A stretch of 64,000 nucleotides of DNA from Bosea vestrisii (GTDB taxonomy: Bacteria; Pseudomonadota; Alphaproteobacteria; Rhizobiales; Beijerinckiaceae). Shown one piece after another: positions 8,759 through 17,532 of the stretch. A program made the translations under genes and the position numbers. Position 1 is the stretch's first letter. Each line of letters begins with the position of its first letter. The stretch spans positions 2,976,001-3,040,000 of the forward strand of contig NZ_CP126307.1 of the NCBI RefSeq assembly GCF_030144325.1, in the 5' to 3' direction. The notes below the pieces were generated by a model. That model did no database searches, was not told the DNA's origin, and was given only the letters and a program-made list of their open reading frames with translations.

Positions 8759-9676
8759 ATGTCCGCCCCGAGCCTTGCCGTGCCAGATCGTCCGACCACG
8801 CCGGCGCTCGCCATGTTCCTGGCGCTGCTGCTCGGCGCAACCTGCATCGGCTTCTCCGGCATCTTCGTGCGCTTCGCCGATGTCGGCCCGGCTGCCGCCG
8901 GCTTCTGGCGCATGGCCTTCGCCCTGCCGGTGCTCGCCGCCTGGATGGCTCTGGAGGATCGCGGCGGCACCGCGGATCGCGTCAGATCCGGCGCCATGCT
9001 GCCGATCGCGCTTGCCGGCCTCGCCTTCGGCGTCGATGTCGTTCTCTACAATGCCTCGATCGGCTTCACCTCGATCGCCAATGCCTCGCTGCTCGGCAAC
9101 CTCTCGCCAGTCGGCGTCATCCTCGGCGGCTGGCTGCTGTTCCGCGAGAAGCCGACGCGGCGCATCCTCGGCGCGCTGCTGCTCGCGGTCGGCGGCGCCG
9201 GCCTGCTGGTTTTGCCGAAACTGTCGGGAAGCGCAGTGACGCCGCTCTCCGGCACCGGCCTGTTCGGTGACGGCCTCGCCATCGGCGCCGCCTTCTCCTA
9301 CGCGGCCTATATCCTCGCCGTGCGCCGTGCCCGCAACCGCGCTGCCGCCGGCCGTATCAGCCTGATCTCCAGCACCATCTGCGCCGTGTTCTGCCTCATT
9401 GCAGCACTCGGCCTCGGCGAGACCATCCTGCCGCAGAGCCTCACCGGCTGGCTCGCCGTCGCCGCGCTCGGCCTGGTCTCGCATGCCATGGGCCAGGGCC
9501 TGATCACGCTGGCGCTCGGCCATTACGGCGCCAATGCCGCCTCGCTGGTCATGGTCTGGCCGGCGCTGGTCTCGGTGCTGGCAGCCTGGGCGATCTTCGC
9601 CGAGCAGCCCTCGCCTGCGCAGGCTTTTGGCGGCGTCGCGATCCTGGCGGCGGTACTGATGGTGCGGAAGGGCTGA
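8759..9676 (+). CDS. EamA/DMT family transporter
   Basis: This 305-residue inner-membrane protein of the drug/metabolite transporter superfamily is probably an exporter of amino acids or other metabolites. Two EamA repeats of five helices each can be traced, from FLALLLGATCIGFSGIFVRFADVGPAAAGFWRM to ASLVMVWPALVSVLAAWAIFAEQPSPAQAFGGVAIL. I start at the ATG at 8759 (MSAPSLAV). An in-frame ATG at 8705 would add 18 residues from repeat-like DNA. It is divergent from a LysR gene that probably regulates it. The substrate cannot be read from the sequence. Confidence 0.88.
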   Translation: MSAPSLAVPDRPTTPALAMFLALLLGATCIGFSGIFVRFADVGPAAAGFWRMAFALPVLAAWMALEDRGGTADRVRSGAMLPIALAGLAFGVDVVLYNASIGFTSIANASLLGNLSPVGVILGGWLLFREKPTRRILGALLLAVGGAGLLVLPKLSGSAVTPLSGTGLFGDGLAIGAAFSYAAYILAVRRARNRAAAGRISLISSTICAVFCLIAALGLGETILPQSLTGWLAVAALGLVSHAMGQGLITLALGHYGANAASLVMVWPALVSVLAAWAIFAEQPSPAQAFGGVAILAAVLMVRKG

Positions 9677-9844
9677 AACCAGCCTCGAACCATGCAACTG
9701 CATGGCGACGGGAGCGGGTTAGCCCCTCGCTTTCCGCCGTCGGCGTGTTGAATTGACGCAATGCAAACTAAAATGCCGTTTGACCGCTGATATTTCCGGC
9801 GCAGAGTTCGATCAGCCTCATTCTGAGGCGGGGGAGAACTAGCC

Positions 9845-10288
9845 ATGATCGCTCGGGTTTCTGCTTTAATCTTCACTTGCCTCTTAGTCAGCGCTCCAGC
9901 CGGCGCACAGTCGCGGCAGTTCGGTCCGGCGACCGGAACCGTCTCCATCCGGCAGGTGCAGGTCGCCTTCATCGGCTCTGGCGCGATCGGCGGCGGCACG
10001 CTCCGCTTCAACAAGCGCAATTACGACATCACCGTCGGCGGCCTCGGCATCGGCGGCATCGGCGCCTCGCGCCTGACCGCGACCGGTTCGGTCTACCGCC
10101 TGGCCAATGTCGAGGATTTCACCGGCGCGTACATCCAGATTCGCGAGGGCTGGGCGATCGGCGACGAGGGGCGCGGCACCCTCTGGCTCCGCAATGCCAA
10201 GGGCGTGGTCATGCGTCTCGCCACCAAGCGCCGAGGCCTGCAGCTCTCGCTCGGCGCCGATGGCGTGCTGATCGGCTTCAAGCAATAG
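9845..10288 (+). CDS. Small exported glycine-rich protein of unknown function
   Basis: I do not recognise the family with certainty. The 147-residue protein begins with a clear signal peptide (MIARVSALIFTCLLVSAPAGAQS; cleavage probably after GAQ or AGA). The mature part is glycine-rich and looks like beta-strand structure: AFIGSGAIGGGTLRF, then ITVGGLGIGGIGAS, then a C-terminal domain ending LGADGVLIGFKQ. GGGGGAG-like purines at 9829-9836 provide the ribosome-binding site. It stands alone between the EamA gene and a divergent reductase/HxlR pair. The 168-nt gap before it contains a short hairpin CCATGCA-AC-TGCATGG (9689-9704) and nothing else I can name. Confidence 0.72.
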   Translation: MIARVSALIFTCLLVSAPAGAQSRQFGPATGTVSIRQVQVAFIGSGAIGGGTLRFNKRNYDITVGGLGIGGIGASRLTATGSVYRLANVEDFTGAYIQIREGWAIGDEGRGTLWLRNAKGVVMRLATKRRGLQLSLGADGVLIGFKQ

Positions 10289-10372
10289 ATCGCCGCGGCC
10301 ACGCAGGGCCGGCAGGTGGACGCTGCGGAGGGTTGGGGCTCTCCATCCCGTCCGCAGCGGATCGCCATCCCA

Positions 10373-10930
10373 TCAGTTTGCCGGCGCGTAGCGCAGGATC
10401 ACTGTGCCGTTCTTGAGCGGCCGGCTCTCCAGCAGATCGAGCTTCTGCTGCTCGCTGCCGGGCTTGAAGAACGGCGTGCCCGCGCCGAGCCGCAGCGGCA
10501 CCACCGCCAGCATCAGCTCGTCGATCTGCTTCGCCGCCAACAGCGTGTCGATCAGCTCGGCGCTGCCGAAGACCAGGACGTCCTTGCCCGGAACAGCCCG
10601 CAGCTTGGCAATTTCGCCAACGATATCGGCGGTCACCCGCGTATTGTTCCAGTCCGAGCTCGTAACGCTGCGCGAGGCGACGAGCTTGGGCAGCGCGTTC
10701 ATATAGCGCGTGACCTCGCCGTCCTCGGCGGTGGCGCTGGTCCAGTGCGCCTTCATCCCGTCATGGGTGACGCGGCCGAAGACGAGGCATTGGGCGCGCT
10801 TGCCGAATTCCTTGCTGAGCGCGTCGAGCTCCTCACCCCAGGCTTCGTTGTGGAACGAGAGATCCCACTTCTCAGTGCCCTCGAAATATCCGTCCAGTGT
10901 CACGAGGTTCCAGGCGATCACCTTGGCCAT
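10373..10930 (-). CDS. Dihydrofolate reductase / RibD C-terminal domain family protein
   Basis: The 185-residue protein belongs to the RibD C-terminal (bacterial DHFR-like) family, NADPH-dependent reductases of mostly unknown substrate. Typical features are the start KVIAWNLVTLDGYFEG, the LVFGRVTHDGM stretch near residue 50 and VLVFGSAELIDTLLAAKQIDEL near residue 118. The ATG at 10930 has GGAGG five bases upstream. An in-frame ATG four codons earlier overlaps that site and is less likely. It is divergent from an HxlR regulator with a shared palindromic operator, so it is probably the regulator's main target. Confidence 0.88.
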   Translation of the reverse strand: MAKVIAWNLVTLDGYFEGTEKWDLSFHNEAWGEELDALSKEFGKRAQCLVFGRVTHDGMKAHWTSATAEDGEVTRYMNALPKLVASRSVTSSDWNNTRVTADIVGEIAKLRAVPGKDVLVFGSAELIDTLLAAKQIDELMLAVVPLRLGAGTPFFKPGSEQQKLDLLESRPLKNGTVILRYAPAN

Positions 10931-10964
10931 CACATCCTCCATGCAGGCGCCATCGCGGCGCCGT

Positions 10965-11032
10965 CAAAACCGCTTGCGATTTGCAAGCAGTTGGCTTCTA
11001 GCGAAACCGATTGTAGAATGCAAGCGGTTTTG
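10965..11032. promoter_or_regulatory. Long-arm inverted repeat, probable HxlR operator
   Basis: CAAAACCGCTTGC (10965-10977) and GCAAGCGGTTTTG (11020-11032) are perfect 13-nt inverted repeats 42 nt apart. A second short palindrome CTTGC-GATTT-GCAAG (10973-10987) overlaps the left arm. The right arm runs into the GGAG that serves as ribosome-binding site for the HxlR gene. The arms cover the region where both divergent promoters should lie. Confidence 0.72.
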
Positions 11033-11041
11033 GAGATACAC

Positions 11042-11560
11042 ATGCGAGAGACCGGCCGCTCGGGCTGCCCGATCAATCTGACACTGGAAATCCTCGGGGA
11101 TCGCTGGAGCCTGATTGTCCTGCGCGACATGATGTTCGGCAATCGCCGGCATTTCCGCGAACTGCTGGCGAAATCGGACGAAGGCATCGCCTCGAACATC
11201 CTCGCCGACCGGCTGAAGCGGCTGCTCGAAAACGGCCTGATCTCGCGCCGCGACGACGCCTCCCACAAGCAGAAGGGCATCTACAGCCTGACCGAGATGG
11301 GAATCTCGCTGGTGCCGGTCTTCGCGGCCATGGCCGACTGGGGCCGGCGTTTCCTGCCGGTGACGCCGGAGATGTCGATCCGCGCCGAGATCCTGGCCGA
11401 GGGTGGCCCGGCGCTCTGGCAGAAGTTCATGGCGGAGCTGCGCTTCCTCCATCTCGACGCGCCGCGACCGGCCCAATCCGTGCTCGACGAGCTGACCGAG
11501 GCCTATCGCTGCGCGGTGGAGCGCAAGCGCATGGCCGACGCCGAGCCGGAAGCGGTGTGA
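11042..11560 (+). CDS. HxlR family transcriptional regulator
   Basis: This 172-residue winged-helix protein has the HxlR core GCPINLTLEILGDRWSLIVLRDMMFGNRRHFRELL (by position residues 8-42), including the conserved Cys9, followed by SNILADRLKRLLENGLISRR. HxlR proteins act as dimers and often sense thiol-reactive or electrophilic compounds through that cysteine. The start at 11042 has GGAG at 11032-11035. It is divergent from the reductase gene and shares its palindromic operator, so autoregulation plus control of the reductase is likely. The inducer is unknown. Confidence 0.92.
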   Translation: MRETGRSGCPINLTLEILGDRWSLIVLRDMMFGNRRHFRELLAKSDEGIASNILADRLKRLLENGLISRRDDASHKQKGIYSLTEMGISLVPVFAAMADWGRRFLPVTPEMSIRAEILAEGGPALWQKFMAELRFLHLDAPRPAQSVLDELTEAYRCAVERKRMADAEPEAV

Positions 11561-11639
11561 GGTCCGCCGATCGGGCCATCTCGCAGGCAGAATGATCAAA
11601 ACCCCTCCGGAGACGTTTAGCCGGCAGGAGGACATGATC

Positions 11640-12164
11640 ATGACGCGACATCGCATGACGAAGGCGCTCGCCGCGGCGGCGCTGTTGGTGCTGGCCCAGC
11701 CAAGCGCCGCACAGCAGGACACTGGCAGCAGCGAAGCGAGTTTCCTGAGTTCCCTCGAAGGCCGCTTCAGCGGCAATGGCACGCTCCAAAACGCCGGCGG
11801 CACCAGCCGCTCGCTGAAATGCCAATTCGATGGCGACCAGCAGGACTCTCGCCTGAGTCTCGACGGCAGTTGCACCACCGCGGCCATCCTCAGCGCCACC
11901 ATCAAGATCGAGCTGCGCCACGATCCGAAAACCGGCCGCTATGCCGGCACGTTCAAAGAGAGCACCGGCACAGTAGCGAACCTCGCCGGCACGCGGCAGG
12001 GCCAGCGACTGACGCTCGCCTTCAACGAGACGGCAGAAAGCGTCCGCCCGAACCCGCCCGCGACCCTGACGATCTCGCGCCAGCAGGATGGTGTGGCGCT
12101 GACGCTGCGTGGCAGCCAGCCGGGACAGGGACAGAATCTCGACCTGTTGCTGAAGGAGAATTGA
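11640..12164 (+). CDS. Exported protein of unknown function
   Basis: I do not recognise the family. From the ATG at 11640 the protein has 174 residues, with a signal peptide (MTRHRMTKALAAAALLVLAQPSAAQ by description: basic start, hydrophobic core, cleavage after SAA or AAQ). AGGAGG at 11626-11631 favours this ATG over those at 11634 and 11592. The mature part reads like one beta-rich domain: SLEGRFSGNGTLQNAGG, two cysteines (CQFDGD and GSCTTA) that could form a disulfide, then KIELRHDPKTGRYAGTF and VALTLRGSQPGQGQNLDL. It lies 79 nt after hxlR and probably forms its own unit. Confidence 0.7.
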   Translation: MTRHRMTKALAAAALLVLAQPSAAQQDTGSSEASFLSSLEGRFSGNGTLQNAGGTSRSLKCQFDGDQQDSRLSLDGSCTTAAILSATIKIELRHDPKTGRYAGTFKESTGTVANLAGTRQGQRLTLAFNETAESVRPNPPATLTISRQQDGVALTLRGSQPGQGQNLDLLLKEN

Positions 12165-12180
12165 TCCGCCAATAAACAGA

Positions 12181-12198
12181 GCCCGCCCCGAGGCAGGC
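12181..12198 (-). terminator. Possible terminator between the exported protein and the RND pump
   Basis: On the minus strand GCCTGCC-TCGG-GGCGGGC can fold, with one G-T pair, and is followed by TCTGTTTATT. It lies 9 nt downstream of the RND pump stop codon. The stem is short, so this is a weak call. Confidence 0.35.
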
Positions 12199-12207
12199 CC
12201 TTGGTTC

Positions 12208-15200
12208 TTACTCCGCCGCCAGCCTAGGCGGCGGTAGCTTGCCCGCCATCGCCTTGGCGCTGGCTTCGCCGGGGGTCTCCTCGTCGCTCATCGGAGCCCA
12301 GCTGCTTTCGTCCTCGGCCTTGCCGAGGAAGCGGCCGAAGATCCAGCCGGTCAGCCGGCCGAGATCGTCCATCACCACATAGAAGGACGGCACGAAGACG
12401 AGGCTGAGCACGGTCGAGACGATCAGACCGCCGATCACCGCGATCGCCATCGGCGCACGGAACTCGCCGCCATCACCAACGCCATAGGCCGAGGGCAGCA
12501 TGCCGGCGGCCATGGCGATCGTGGTCATCACGATCGGCCGGGCGCGCTTGTGGCCGGCTTCGAGCAGCGCCGTCAGCCGGTCCTTGCCGCGCGCGACTTC
12601 CTCGACTGCGAAGTCGACGAGCATGATCGCGTTCTTGGTGACGATGCCCATCAGCATCAGCAAGCCGATATAGACCGGCATCGAGACCGGGTTGTGGGTG
12701 GCGAGCAGCGCGATCACCACGCCGCCGAAGGAGAGCGGCAGCGAGAGCAGGATGGTGATCGGCTGGAAGACCGAGCCGAACAGCAGGATCAGCACGGCGA
12801 GCACCAGCATCAGGCCGGTGGTCATCGCGGTGACGAAGCCCTCGACCACCTCGCCCTGGATCTCGGCGTCGCCGGTGGCGGCGATACGCACGCCCTCGGG
12901 CAGGCCGACCTCCTTGACGATCTCCTGGAATTTCTCCTGCGCCGTGCCGAGCTCGAAGCCGCGCTTCAGGTCGGCGCCGATGGCGGCGCGGCGGACGCGA
13001 TCATAGCGGTCGATCGAGGACGGGCCCTCGCCGAACCCGATCTCGGCCACCGCGGTGAGCGGGATCGAGACACCGGACGTGTTGGTCACACGCAACGCCG
13101 CGATGTTGCGGATATCGGTGCGCGCCTGCTCGTCGAGCTGGACGCGGATCGGCACCAGCCGGTCGCCGGCGTTGAACTTGGCGAGGTTGGGGCCGATGTC
13201 GCCGATGGTGGCGACGCGCAGCGCCTCCGAGATCGCCTCCGGCGTGACGCCGAGATTGGCAGCCTGCTCCAGCTTCGGCGTGACGCGCATCTCCGGCCGG
13301 CTCAGCGAGCCGGCGGTGGCGACGTTCAAGTAGCCGTCGACCTGGCGCATGCGCGCCTCGATCTTCGCCACCGTCTCGTCGAGCGCATCGCCATCCTTGG
13401 ACAGGATCGAGAACGCCATCTCGCGCTCGCCGCGCTCGTTGACGTACCAGGCGCGGACATCGGGTACGCCAGCCAGCTTCTCGGCGATGGTGACCTTGAG
13501 TTCCTTCTGGGGAACGTCGCGCTCGGCCTTCGGCGTCAGCAGGATAAAGACTGAGGCGCGGCGAACCTCGCGCTGCCCGGTCGGTGATGCCCCGCCGAGC
13601 ACGAAGACGTTCGTGACCTGCGGGATCTCGCGCAGCTTGTCGACGATCTTGTCGGTGGCGACGGTGGTGTCCTCCAGCGTCGCGCCGGGCGGCAATTCGA
13701 CCGAGGCGACGATGCGGGCGGTGTCCTCCTCCGGGAAGAAGCCGGTCGGCAGCAGCGCCGTCGCCTGGATCGAGATGAAGAGGAAGCCGAAGCCGGTGAT
13801 CAGCGTGAGATAGGCCGTGTTGAACGGCAGCTTGCGCCAGGTCCGCGAGCCGTCGAAGCGCGGCAGAACCGGGATGCGGCGCTTCCTGAGCGAGGCTTCG
13901 AGCAGCCAGCTATAGGCGCGCATCACGAAGCCGTCTTTGGCATCGTGGTGCTTCACCGGCTTGAACAGATAGGCCGCCATCATCGGCGTGATCAGGCGTG
14001 CAACCAGCAGCGAGAACAGCACCGCGATCGCGACCGTCAGGCCGAACTGGCGGAAATATTGGCCGGCGATGCCGCCCATGAACGAGACCGGCGCGAAGAT
14101 CGCGACGATGGTCAGCGTGATCGCGATGACCGCGAGGCCGATCTCGTCGGCCGCCTCCATCGCGGCGCGATAGGGCGACTTGCCCATCTTCATGTGCCGG
14201 ACGATGTTCTCGATCTCGACGATGGCGTCGTCGACCAGGATGCCGGTCACCAGGGTGATGCCGAGCAGGCTGACCAGGTTGAGCGAGAAGCCGAGAAGCT
14301 CCATCGCCCAGAAGGTCGGGATCGCCGACAGCGGCAGCGCGATCGCGGTGATCAGCGTCGCGCGCCAGTTGCGCAGGAAGACGAAGACGACGAGCACGGC
14401 GAGCGCCGCGCCCTCCAGCAGCGTTTCCATCGCCGCCTTGTAGTTACCGTGGGTGTAGGCGACGGCGTCGTCGATCGGCTTCAGCGCGATCGTCGGATAG
14501 CGCTTGTTGAGGTCGTCGAGCTTGGCCGCGACGACGTCCTTGACCGAAAGCTCGCTCGAGCCCTTGGAACGGAACACGGCGAAGGAGACGACCGGTTGCT
14601 TGTTCAGCCGGCCGAAGGCGCGCGGCTCGGAACTGGAATCCTCGACCCGGCCGAGCTCCTTCAGGCGCACCTCGCGTCCACCGGTGAGCTGGATCTTGCT
14701 GTCGGCGAGCTCAGCGACGGTCTTCGCGCTGGCGAGCGTGCGGATCGCCTGCTCCTGGCCGCCAACTTCGCCGCGCCCGCCGGCGAGGTCGACATTGGTG
14801 GCGCGGATCTGGCGATTGACCTCGCCGGCCGTGGTGCCGAGCGCGAGCAACCGGTCGGGATCGAGCGAGATCCGGATCTCGCGGTCGACGCCGCCATAGC
14901 GCTCGACCCGGCCGACGCCTTTCAGCCCCTGCAATTCGCGCGAAACGACATCGTCGACATGCCAGGAAATCTGCTCCAGCGTCATGCCGGGCGAGGAGGC
15001 GCCATAGGTCAGGATCGACTGGCCCTCGACATCGATGCGCTGGATCACCGGCTCGTCGATGGTGCGCGGCAGCTCGGCCCTGATCTTGGCGATCGCGTCC
15101 TTGACGTCGTTGACGGCGCGGTCGGTGTTGGTTTCGAGCCTGAACTCGACCAGCGTCACCGAGGAGCCGTCGGTCAGCGTCGACATCACATGCTTGACGC

Positions 15201-15432
15201 CGGTGATGTTGGCGACGGCATCCTCGACGCGCTTCGAAACCTGGCTTTCGAGCTCGGCTGGCGCGGCGCCGGACTGGGTCACCGTCACCGAGACGAAGGG
15301 CACGTCGATGTTCGGAAAGCGCGTCACTGGCAGCTTCGAGAACGAAAGCAGCCCGAGCACGCAGAGCACGACGAAGAGCAGGATCGCCGGAACCGGTTTC
15401 CGGATCGACCAGGCGGAGAAATTGACGTTCAC
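12208..15432 (-). CDS. RND efflux transporter permease (first system)
   Basis: This 1074-residue inner-membrane pump belongs to the AcrB/MexB-like RND superfamily and should expel hydrophobic compounds by proton exchange. It has the usual first helix (RKPVPAILLFVVLCVLGLLSF), a large periplasmic loop, and the TM4 motif GILVDDAIVEIENIV with the paired proton-relay aspartates. A second half repeats the layout, with GLLMLMGIVTKNAIMLVDFAVEE near residue 955. The C-terminal tail after TM12 is long and acidic (residues 1035-1074). It is the last gene of tetR-adaptor-pump, 12 nt after the adaptor. No outer-membrane channel gene is adjacent. The substrate is unknown. Confidence 0.95.
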   Translation of the reverse strand: MNVNFSAWSIRKPVPAILLFVVLCVLGLLSFSKLPVTRFPNIDVPFVSVTVTQSGAAPAELESQVSKRVEDAVANITGVKHVMSTLTDGSSVTLVEFRLETNTDRAVNDVKDAIAKIRAELPRTIDEPVIQRIDVEGQSILTYGASSPGMTLEQISWHVDDVVSRELQGLKGVGRVERYGGVDREIRISLDPDRLLALGTTAGEVNRQIRATNVDLAGGRGEVGGQEQAIRTLASAKTVAELADSKIQLTGGREVRLKELGRVEDSSSEPRAFGRLNKQPVVSFAVFRSKGSSELSVKDVVAAKLDDLNKRYPTIALKPIDDAVAYTHGNYKAAMETLLEGAALAVLVVFVFLRNWRATLITAIALPLSAIPTFWAMELLGFSLNLVSLLGITLVTGILVDDAIVEIENIVRHMKMGKSPYRAAMEAADEIGLAVIAITLTIVAIFAPVSFMGGIAGQYFRQFGLTVAIAVLFSLLVARLITPMMAAYLFKPVKHHDAKDGFVMRAYSWLLEASLRKRRIPVLPRFDGSRTWRKLPFNTAYLTLITGFGFLFISIQATALLPTGFFPEEDTARIVASVELPPGATLEDTTVATDKIVDKLREIPQVTNVFVLGGASPTGQREVRRASVFILLTPKAERDVPQKELKVTIAEKLAGVPDVRAWYVNERGEREMAFSILSKDGDALDETVAKIEARMRQVDGYLNVATAGSLSRPEMRVTPKLEQAANLGVTPEAISEALRVATIGDIGPNLAKFNAGDRLVPIRVQLDEQARTDIRNIAALRVTNTSGVSIPLTAVAEIGFGEGPSSIDRYDRVRRAAIGADLKRGFELGTAQEKFQEIVKEVGLPEGVRIAATGDAEIQGEVVEGFVTAMTTGLMLVLAVLILLFGSVFQPITILLSLPLSFGGVVIALLATHNPVSMPVYIGLLMLMGIVTKNAIMLVDFAVEEVARGKDRLTALLEAGHKRARPIVMTTIAMAAGMLPSAYGVGDGGEFRAPMAIAVIGGLIVSTVLSLVFVPSFYVVMDDLGRLTGWIFGRFLGKAEDESSWAPMSDEETPGEASAKAMAGKLPPPRLAAE

Positions 15433-15444
15433 GCGAGGCTCCCG

Positions 15445-16629
15445 TCAGTTCGTCGCGATCGGCGTGATCATGTCGCCGTCACGCACGAAGGTGCCAGCAC
15501 GGGCGACCACGCTCTCGCCCTCGGCGAGGCCGGACGCGATCTCGGCACGCCCGCCGCCGATCAGCCCGAGCGTCACTTTCTTCGTCGTCACTCGGCCGTC
15601 CTTGACGGACTGCACCATGGCGCCGCCGCGCGAATAGGTGATCGCCGAAAGCGGCAGGATGATGCTGGTCTTGCGGCCGGTCTCGATCACGCCGCGCGCG
15701 AAGGATCCGACGGCGACCGGCGGGTTGTCGATGAGCGAGATACGCAGCCGCCCAAGCCGGGAGGCTTTTTCGACCTCAGGCGAGATCAGGCGAATCTGGC
15801 CGGTAAGCGGCTTGTCGGACCCTGCCGGGGTGACGGCAACCGTCTGCCCGATCTTGAGATTGGGCAGCTCGACCTCGGCGACATCGGCCTCGAGCTCGAT
15901 CGCGCCATCAGCGATGATCCTGAACAGCGGCTCCGCGGCTGCCATCGTCGCCATGGCACCGAGCTTGGCATTGCGGCGGCTGACCATGCCGGCCTTGGGC
16001 GCCTTGATCTCGGTGCGCGCGAGCTTGACCTCGATATCGCGCCCCTGGGCCTGGGCCAGCGTCAAGTCGGCCGTGGTGATCGCAAGCGCCTGCTTCATCG
16101 AGTTCAATCGCGCCTGGCCGCCGCGAGCCGCGGCGGCGCGCTGGTCGAAGGTCTCGAGGCTCGCATTGCCATTGTCGCGCAAGGCCTTGGTGCGATCGAA
16201 GGCATTGTTGGCCTGAACGAGATTGGCCTCGGCCTCGACGATCTGGGCCTTGGCCTGGTCGACCGCCGCCTCGGCGCGCTTGATCTGCGCCTCGTTCTGG
16301 GCGCGCTGCACCTCGAGCGTGGTACGCGACAGCCGCGCCAGCACCTGGCCGGCCGCGACACGGTCGCCTTCCTCGGCGAACAGCTCGGTGATGACGACGC
16401 CGTCGATCTCGGGCGCGACCAGCACCTCGTCGCGCGCGATCATCGAGCCGGAGACGACGACGCTCTGCACGATCTCGTCGCGCTTGGCCGATGTCACCGT
16501 GATCGCCGGGCCGGCGGAAGGCGGCTGGGCGGTGGCGGCAGAGGCCGGAGCCTGGGCGAAGGCTGCTCCGGGCGCGCATGCGAGCGCGATGAGTGGCAGC
16601 AGGATCAGGGTTCTGGTCGAGATGGGCAT
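15445..16629 (-). CDS. RND efflux periplasmic adaptor subunit (first system)
   Basis: This 394-residue membrane fusion protein links the pump to an outer-membrane channel. A signal peptide (TLILLPLIALACAPGAAFAQ) is followed by a proline/alanine-rich linker, the first half of a lipoyl domain (APEIDGVVITELFAEEGDRVAAGQVLARL near residue 72), a coiled-coil hairpin rich in Ala, Gln and Lys (residues 105-190), the second lipoyl half (TEIKAPKAGMVSRRNAKLGAMA near residue 205) and beta-barrel domains. It lies 11 nt after the tetR stop and 12 nt before the pump, so the three genes are one operon. Confidence 0.94.
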   Translation of the reverse strand: MPISTRTLILLPLIALACAPGAAFAQAPASAATAQPPSAGPAITVTSAKRDEIVQSVVVSGSMIARDEVLVAPEIDGVVITELFAEEGDRVAAGQVLARLSRTTLEVQRAQNEAQIKRAEAAVDQAKAQIVEAEANLVQANNAFDRTKALRDNGNASLETFDQRAAAARGGQARLNSMKQALAITTADLTLAQAQGRDIEVKLARTEIKAPKAGMVSRRNAKLGAMATMAAAEPLFRIIADGAIELEADVAEVELPNLKIGQTVAVTPAGSDKPLTGQIRLISPEVEKASRLGRLRISLIDNPPVAVGSFARGVIETGRKTSIILPLSAITYSRGGAMVQSVKDGRVTTKKVTLGLIGGGRAEIASGLAEGESVVARAGTFVRDGDMITPIATN

Positions 16630-16640
16630 GGTCGGCCTTC

Positions 16641-17282
16641 TTACGAGGTTTGACCGTCGGCGGGCGGCAGCAGCATGGTCTGCGCCAGTCCCCGCATCGC
16701 GGCGAACAGGGTTTCGGCGCCGGCAGCGGCGTCGAAATCGGGATCGACGGCGCGCCGGCAGAAGAAGCCGTCCGCCATCATGAACAACGCCAGCAGGAAG
16801 CGCGCTTGATCGAGATTGCTCGGCAACTCGCCGCTCGCCTTGGCGGCCTCGACCGCTGCGCCGAGCCCCTGCTCGACCGTTTCGTCGAAGCCGGCACAGA
16901 TCTTCGCCATCGCGGGCGCACGAGAGGCTTCCGCCCAGATCTGCAGCGCGATGATCGCCTTCTCGCGCGGCTTGCGCACCATATGCCGGCGGCCGAGCTC
17001 ATCGAGTTGGTCGAGCAACCGACCCTTGCCCGGATCGAGCCCGGCGAAATCGGCCGCGATCTCCATGCGGTCGCGTTCGCTCATACCGGCGATGATCGCG
17101 TCCTTCGAGGAAAAGTAGCGATAGAGATTGCCTGGGCTCATCCCGGCTTCCACGGCGATCTCATTCATCGTCGCCGCATGGAACCCGGCGCGCGCGAAGA
17201 CGCGCTCGGCCGCATCGAGGATGCGGACATGGCGCTCTGAAGGGCCGCGTTCGGCCGAGAAAGTGGTGACGACCTGCGACAT
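16641..17282 (-). CDS. TetR/AcrR family regulator of the first RND system
   Basis: The 213-residue protein begins MSQVVTTFSAERGPSERHVRI and has a TetR helix-turn-helix with ILDAAERVFARAGFHAATMNEIAVEAGMSPGNLYRYFSSKDAI (by position residues 21-63). A variable ligand domain follows, with two Cys (residues 133 region and 178 region). The start at 17282 is chosen because it gives the usual short arm before the DNA-binding domain. A longer frame to 17528 would read through the operator and lacks family similarity. It is the first gene of its operon, with a perfect palindrome 14 nt before its start codon, so it very likely represses itself and the pump genes. Confidence 0.93.
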   Translation of the reverse strand: MSQVVTTFSAERGPSERHVRILDAAERVFARAGFHAATMNEIAVEAGMSPGNLYRYFSSKDAIIAGMSERDRMEIAADFAGLDPGKGRLLDQLDELGRRHMVRKPREKAIIALQIWAEASRAPAMAKICAGFDETVEQGLGAAVEAAKASGELPSNLDQARFLLALFMMADGFFCRRAVDPDFDAAAGAETLFAAMRGLAQTMLLPPADGQTS

Positions 17283-17296
17283 GCTTCTTTTGAAGA

Positions 17297-17320
17297 ATGA
17301 GAATGAACGTTCATTCTCAT
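17297..17320. promoter_or_regulatory. 24-bp perfect palindrome, TetR operator
   Basis: ATGAGAATGAAC (17297-17308) is followed directly by its exact reverse complement GTTCATTCTCAT (17309-17320). It lies 14 nt upstream of the tetR start codon. A TetR dimer bound here would block the tetR-adaptor-pump operon. Confidence 0.82.
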
Positions 17321-17532
17321 GCCTGAACCTAGCCTGGGAGTCAATCAGCGTCGTCACTAGGAGTTGCATTGCCATAGGAGTATTGACGGAAGATTGCACG
17401 AAGCATGCACGGCGCTGACGTCCGCTATGCCGGCCATGGCTCATAATTTGCTTGCCGCGAGGGGCGGCAAACCGCATTTTAGGGTGATCCGGCGCGGAGA
17501 ATCCGGTTTCGGGAGCGCAATCGACCATCGCG

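Noticed and set aside
8662..9270. Short gene suggested by AGGAGG and ATG at 8662
   Set aside because: Its frame overlaps the EamA coding sequence out of register and has arginine-rich shadow composition. Only the ribosome-binding site itself is worth keeping as an observation.
13945..16653. A 902-codon open frame on the plus strand
   Set aside because: Opposite the first RND pump and adaptor, which have clear motifs on the minus strand. The product is low-complexity shadow sequence.
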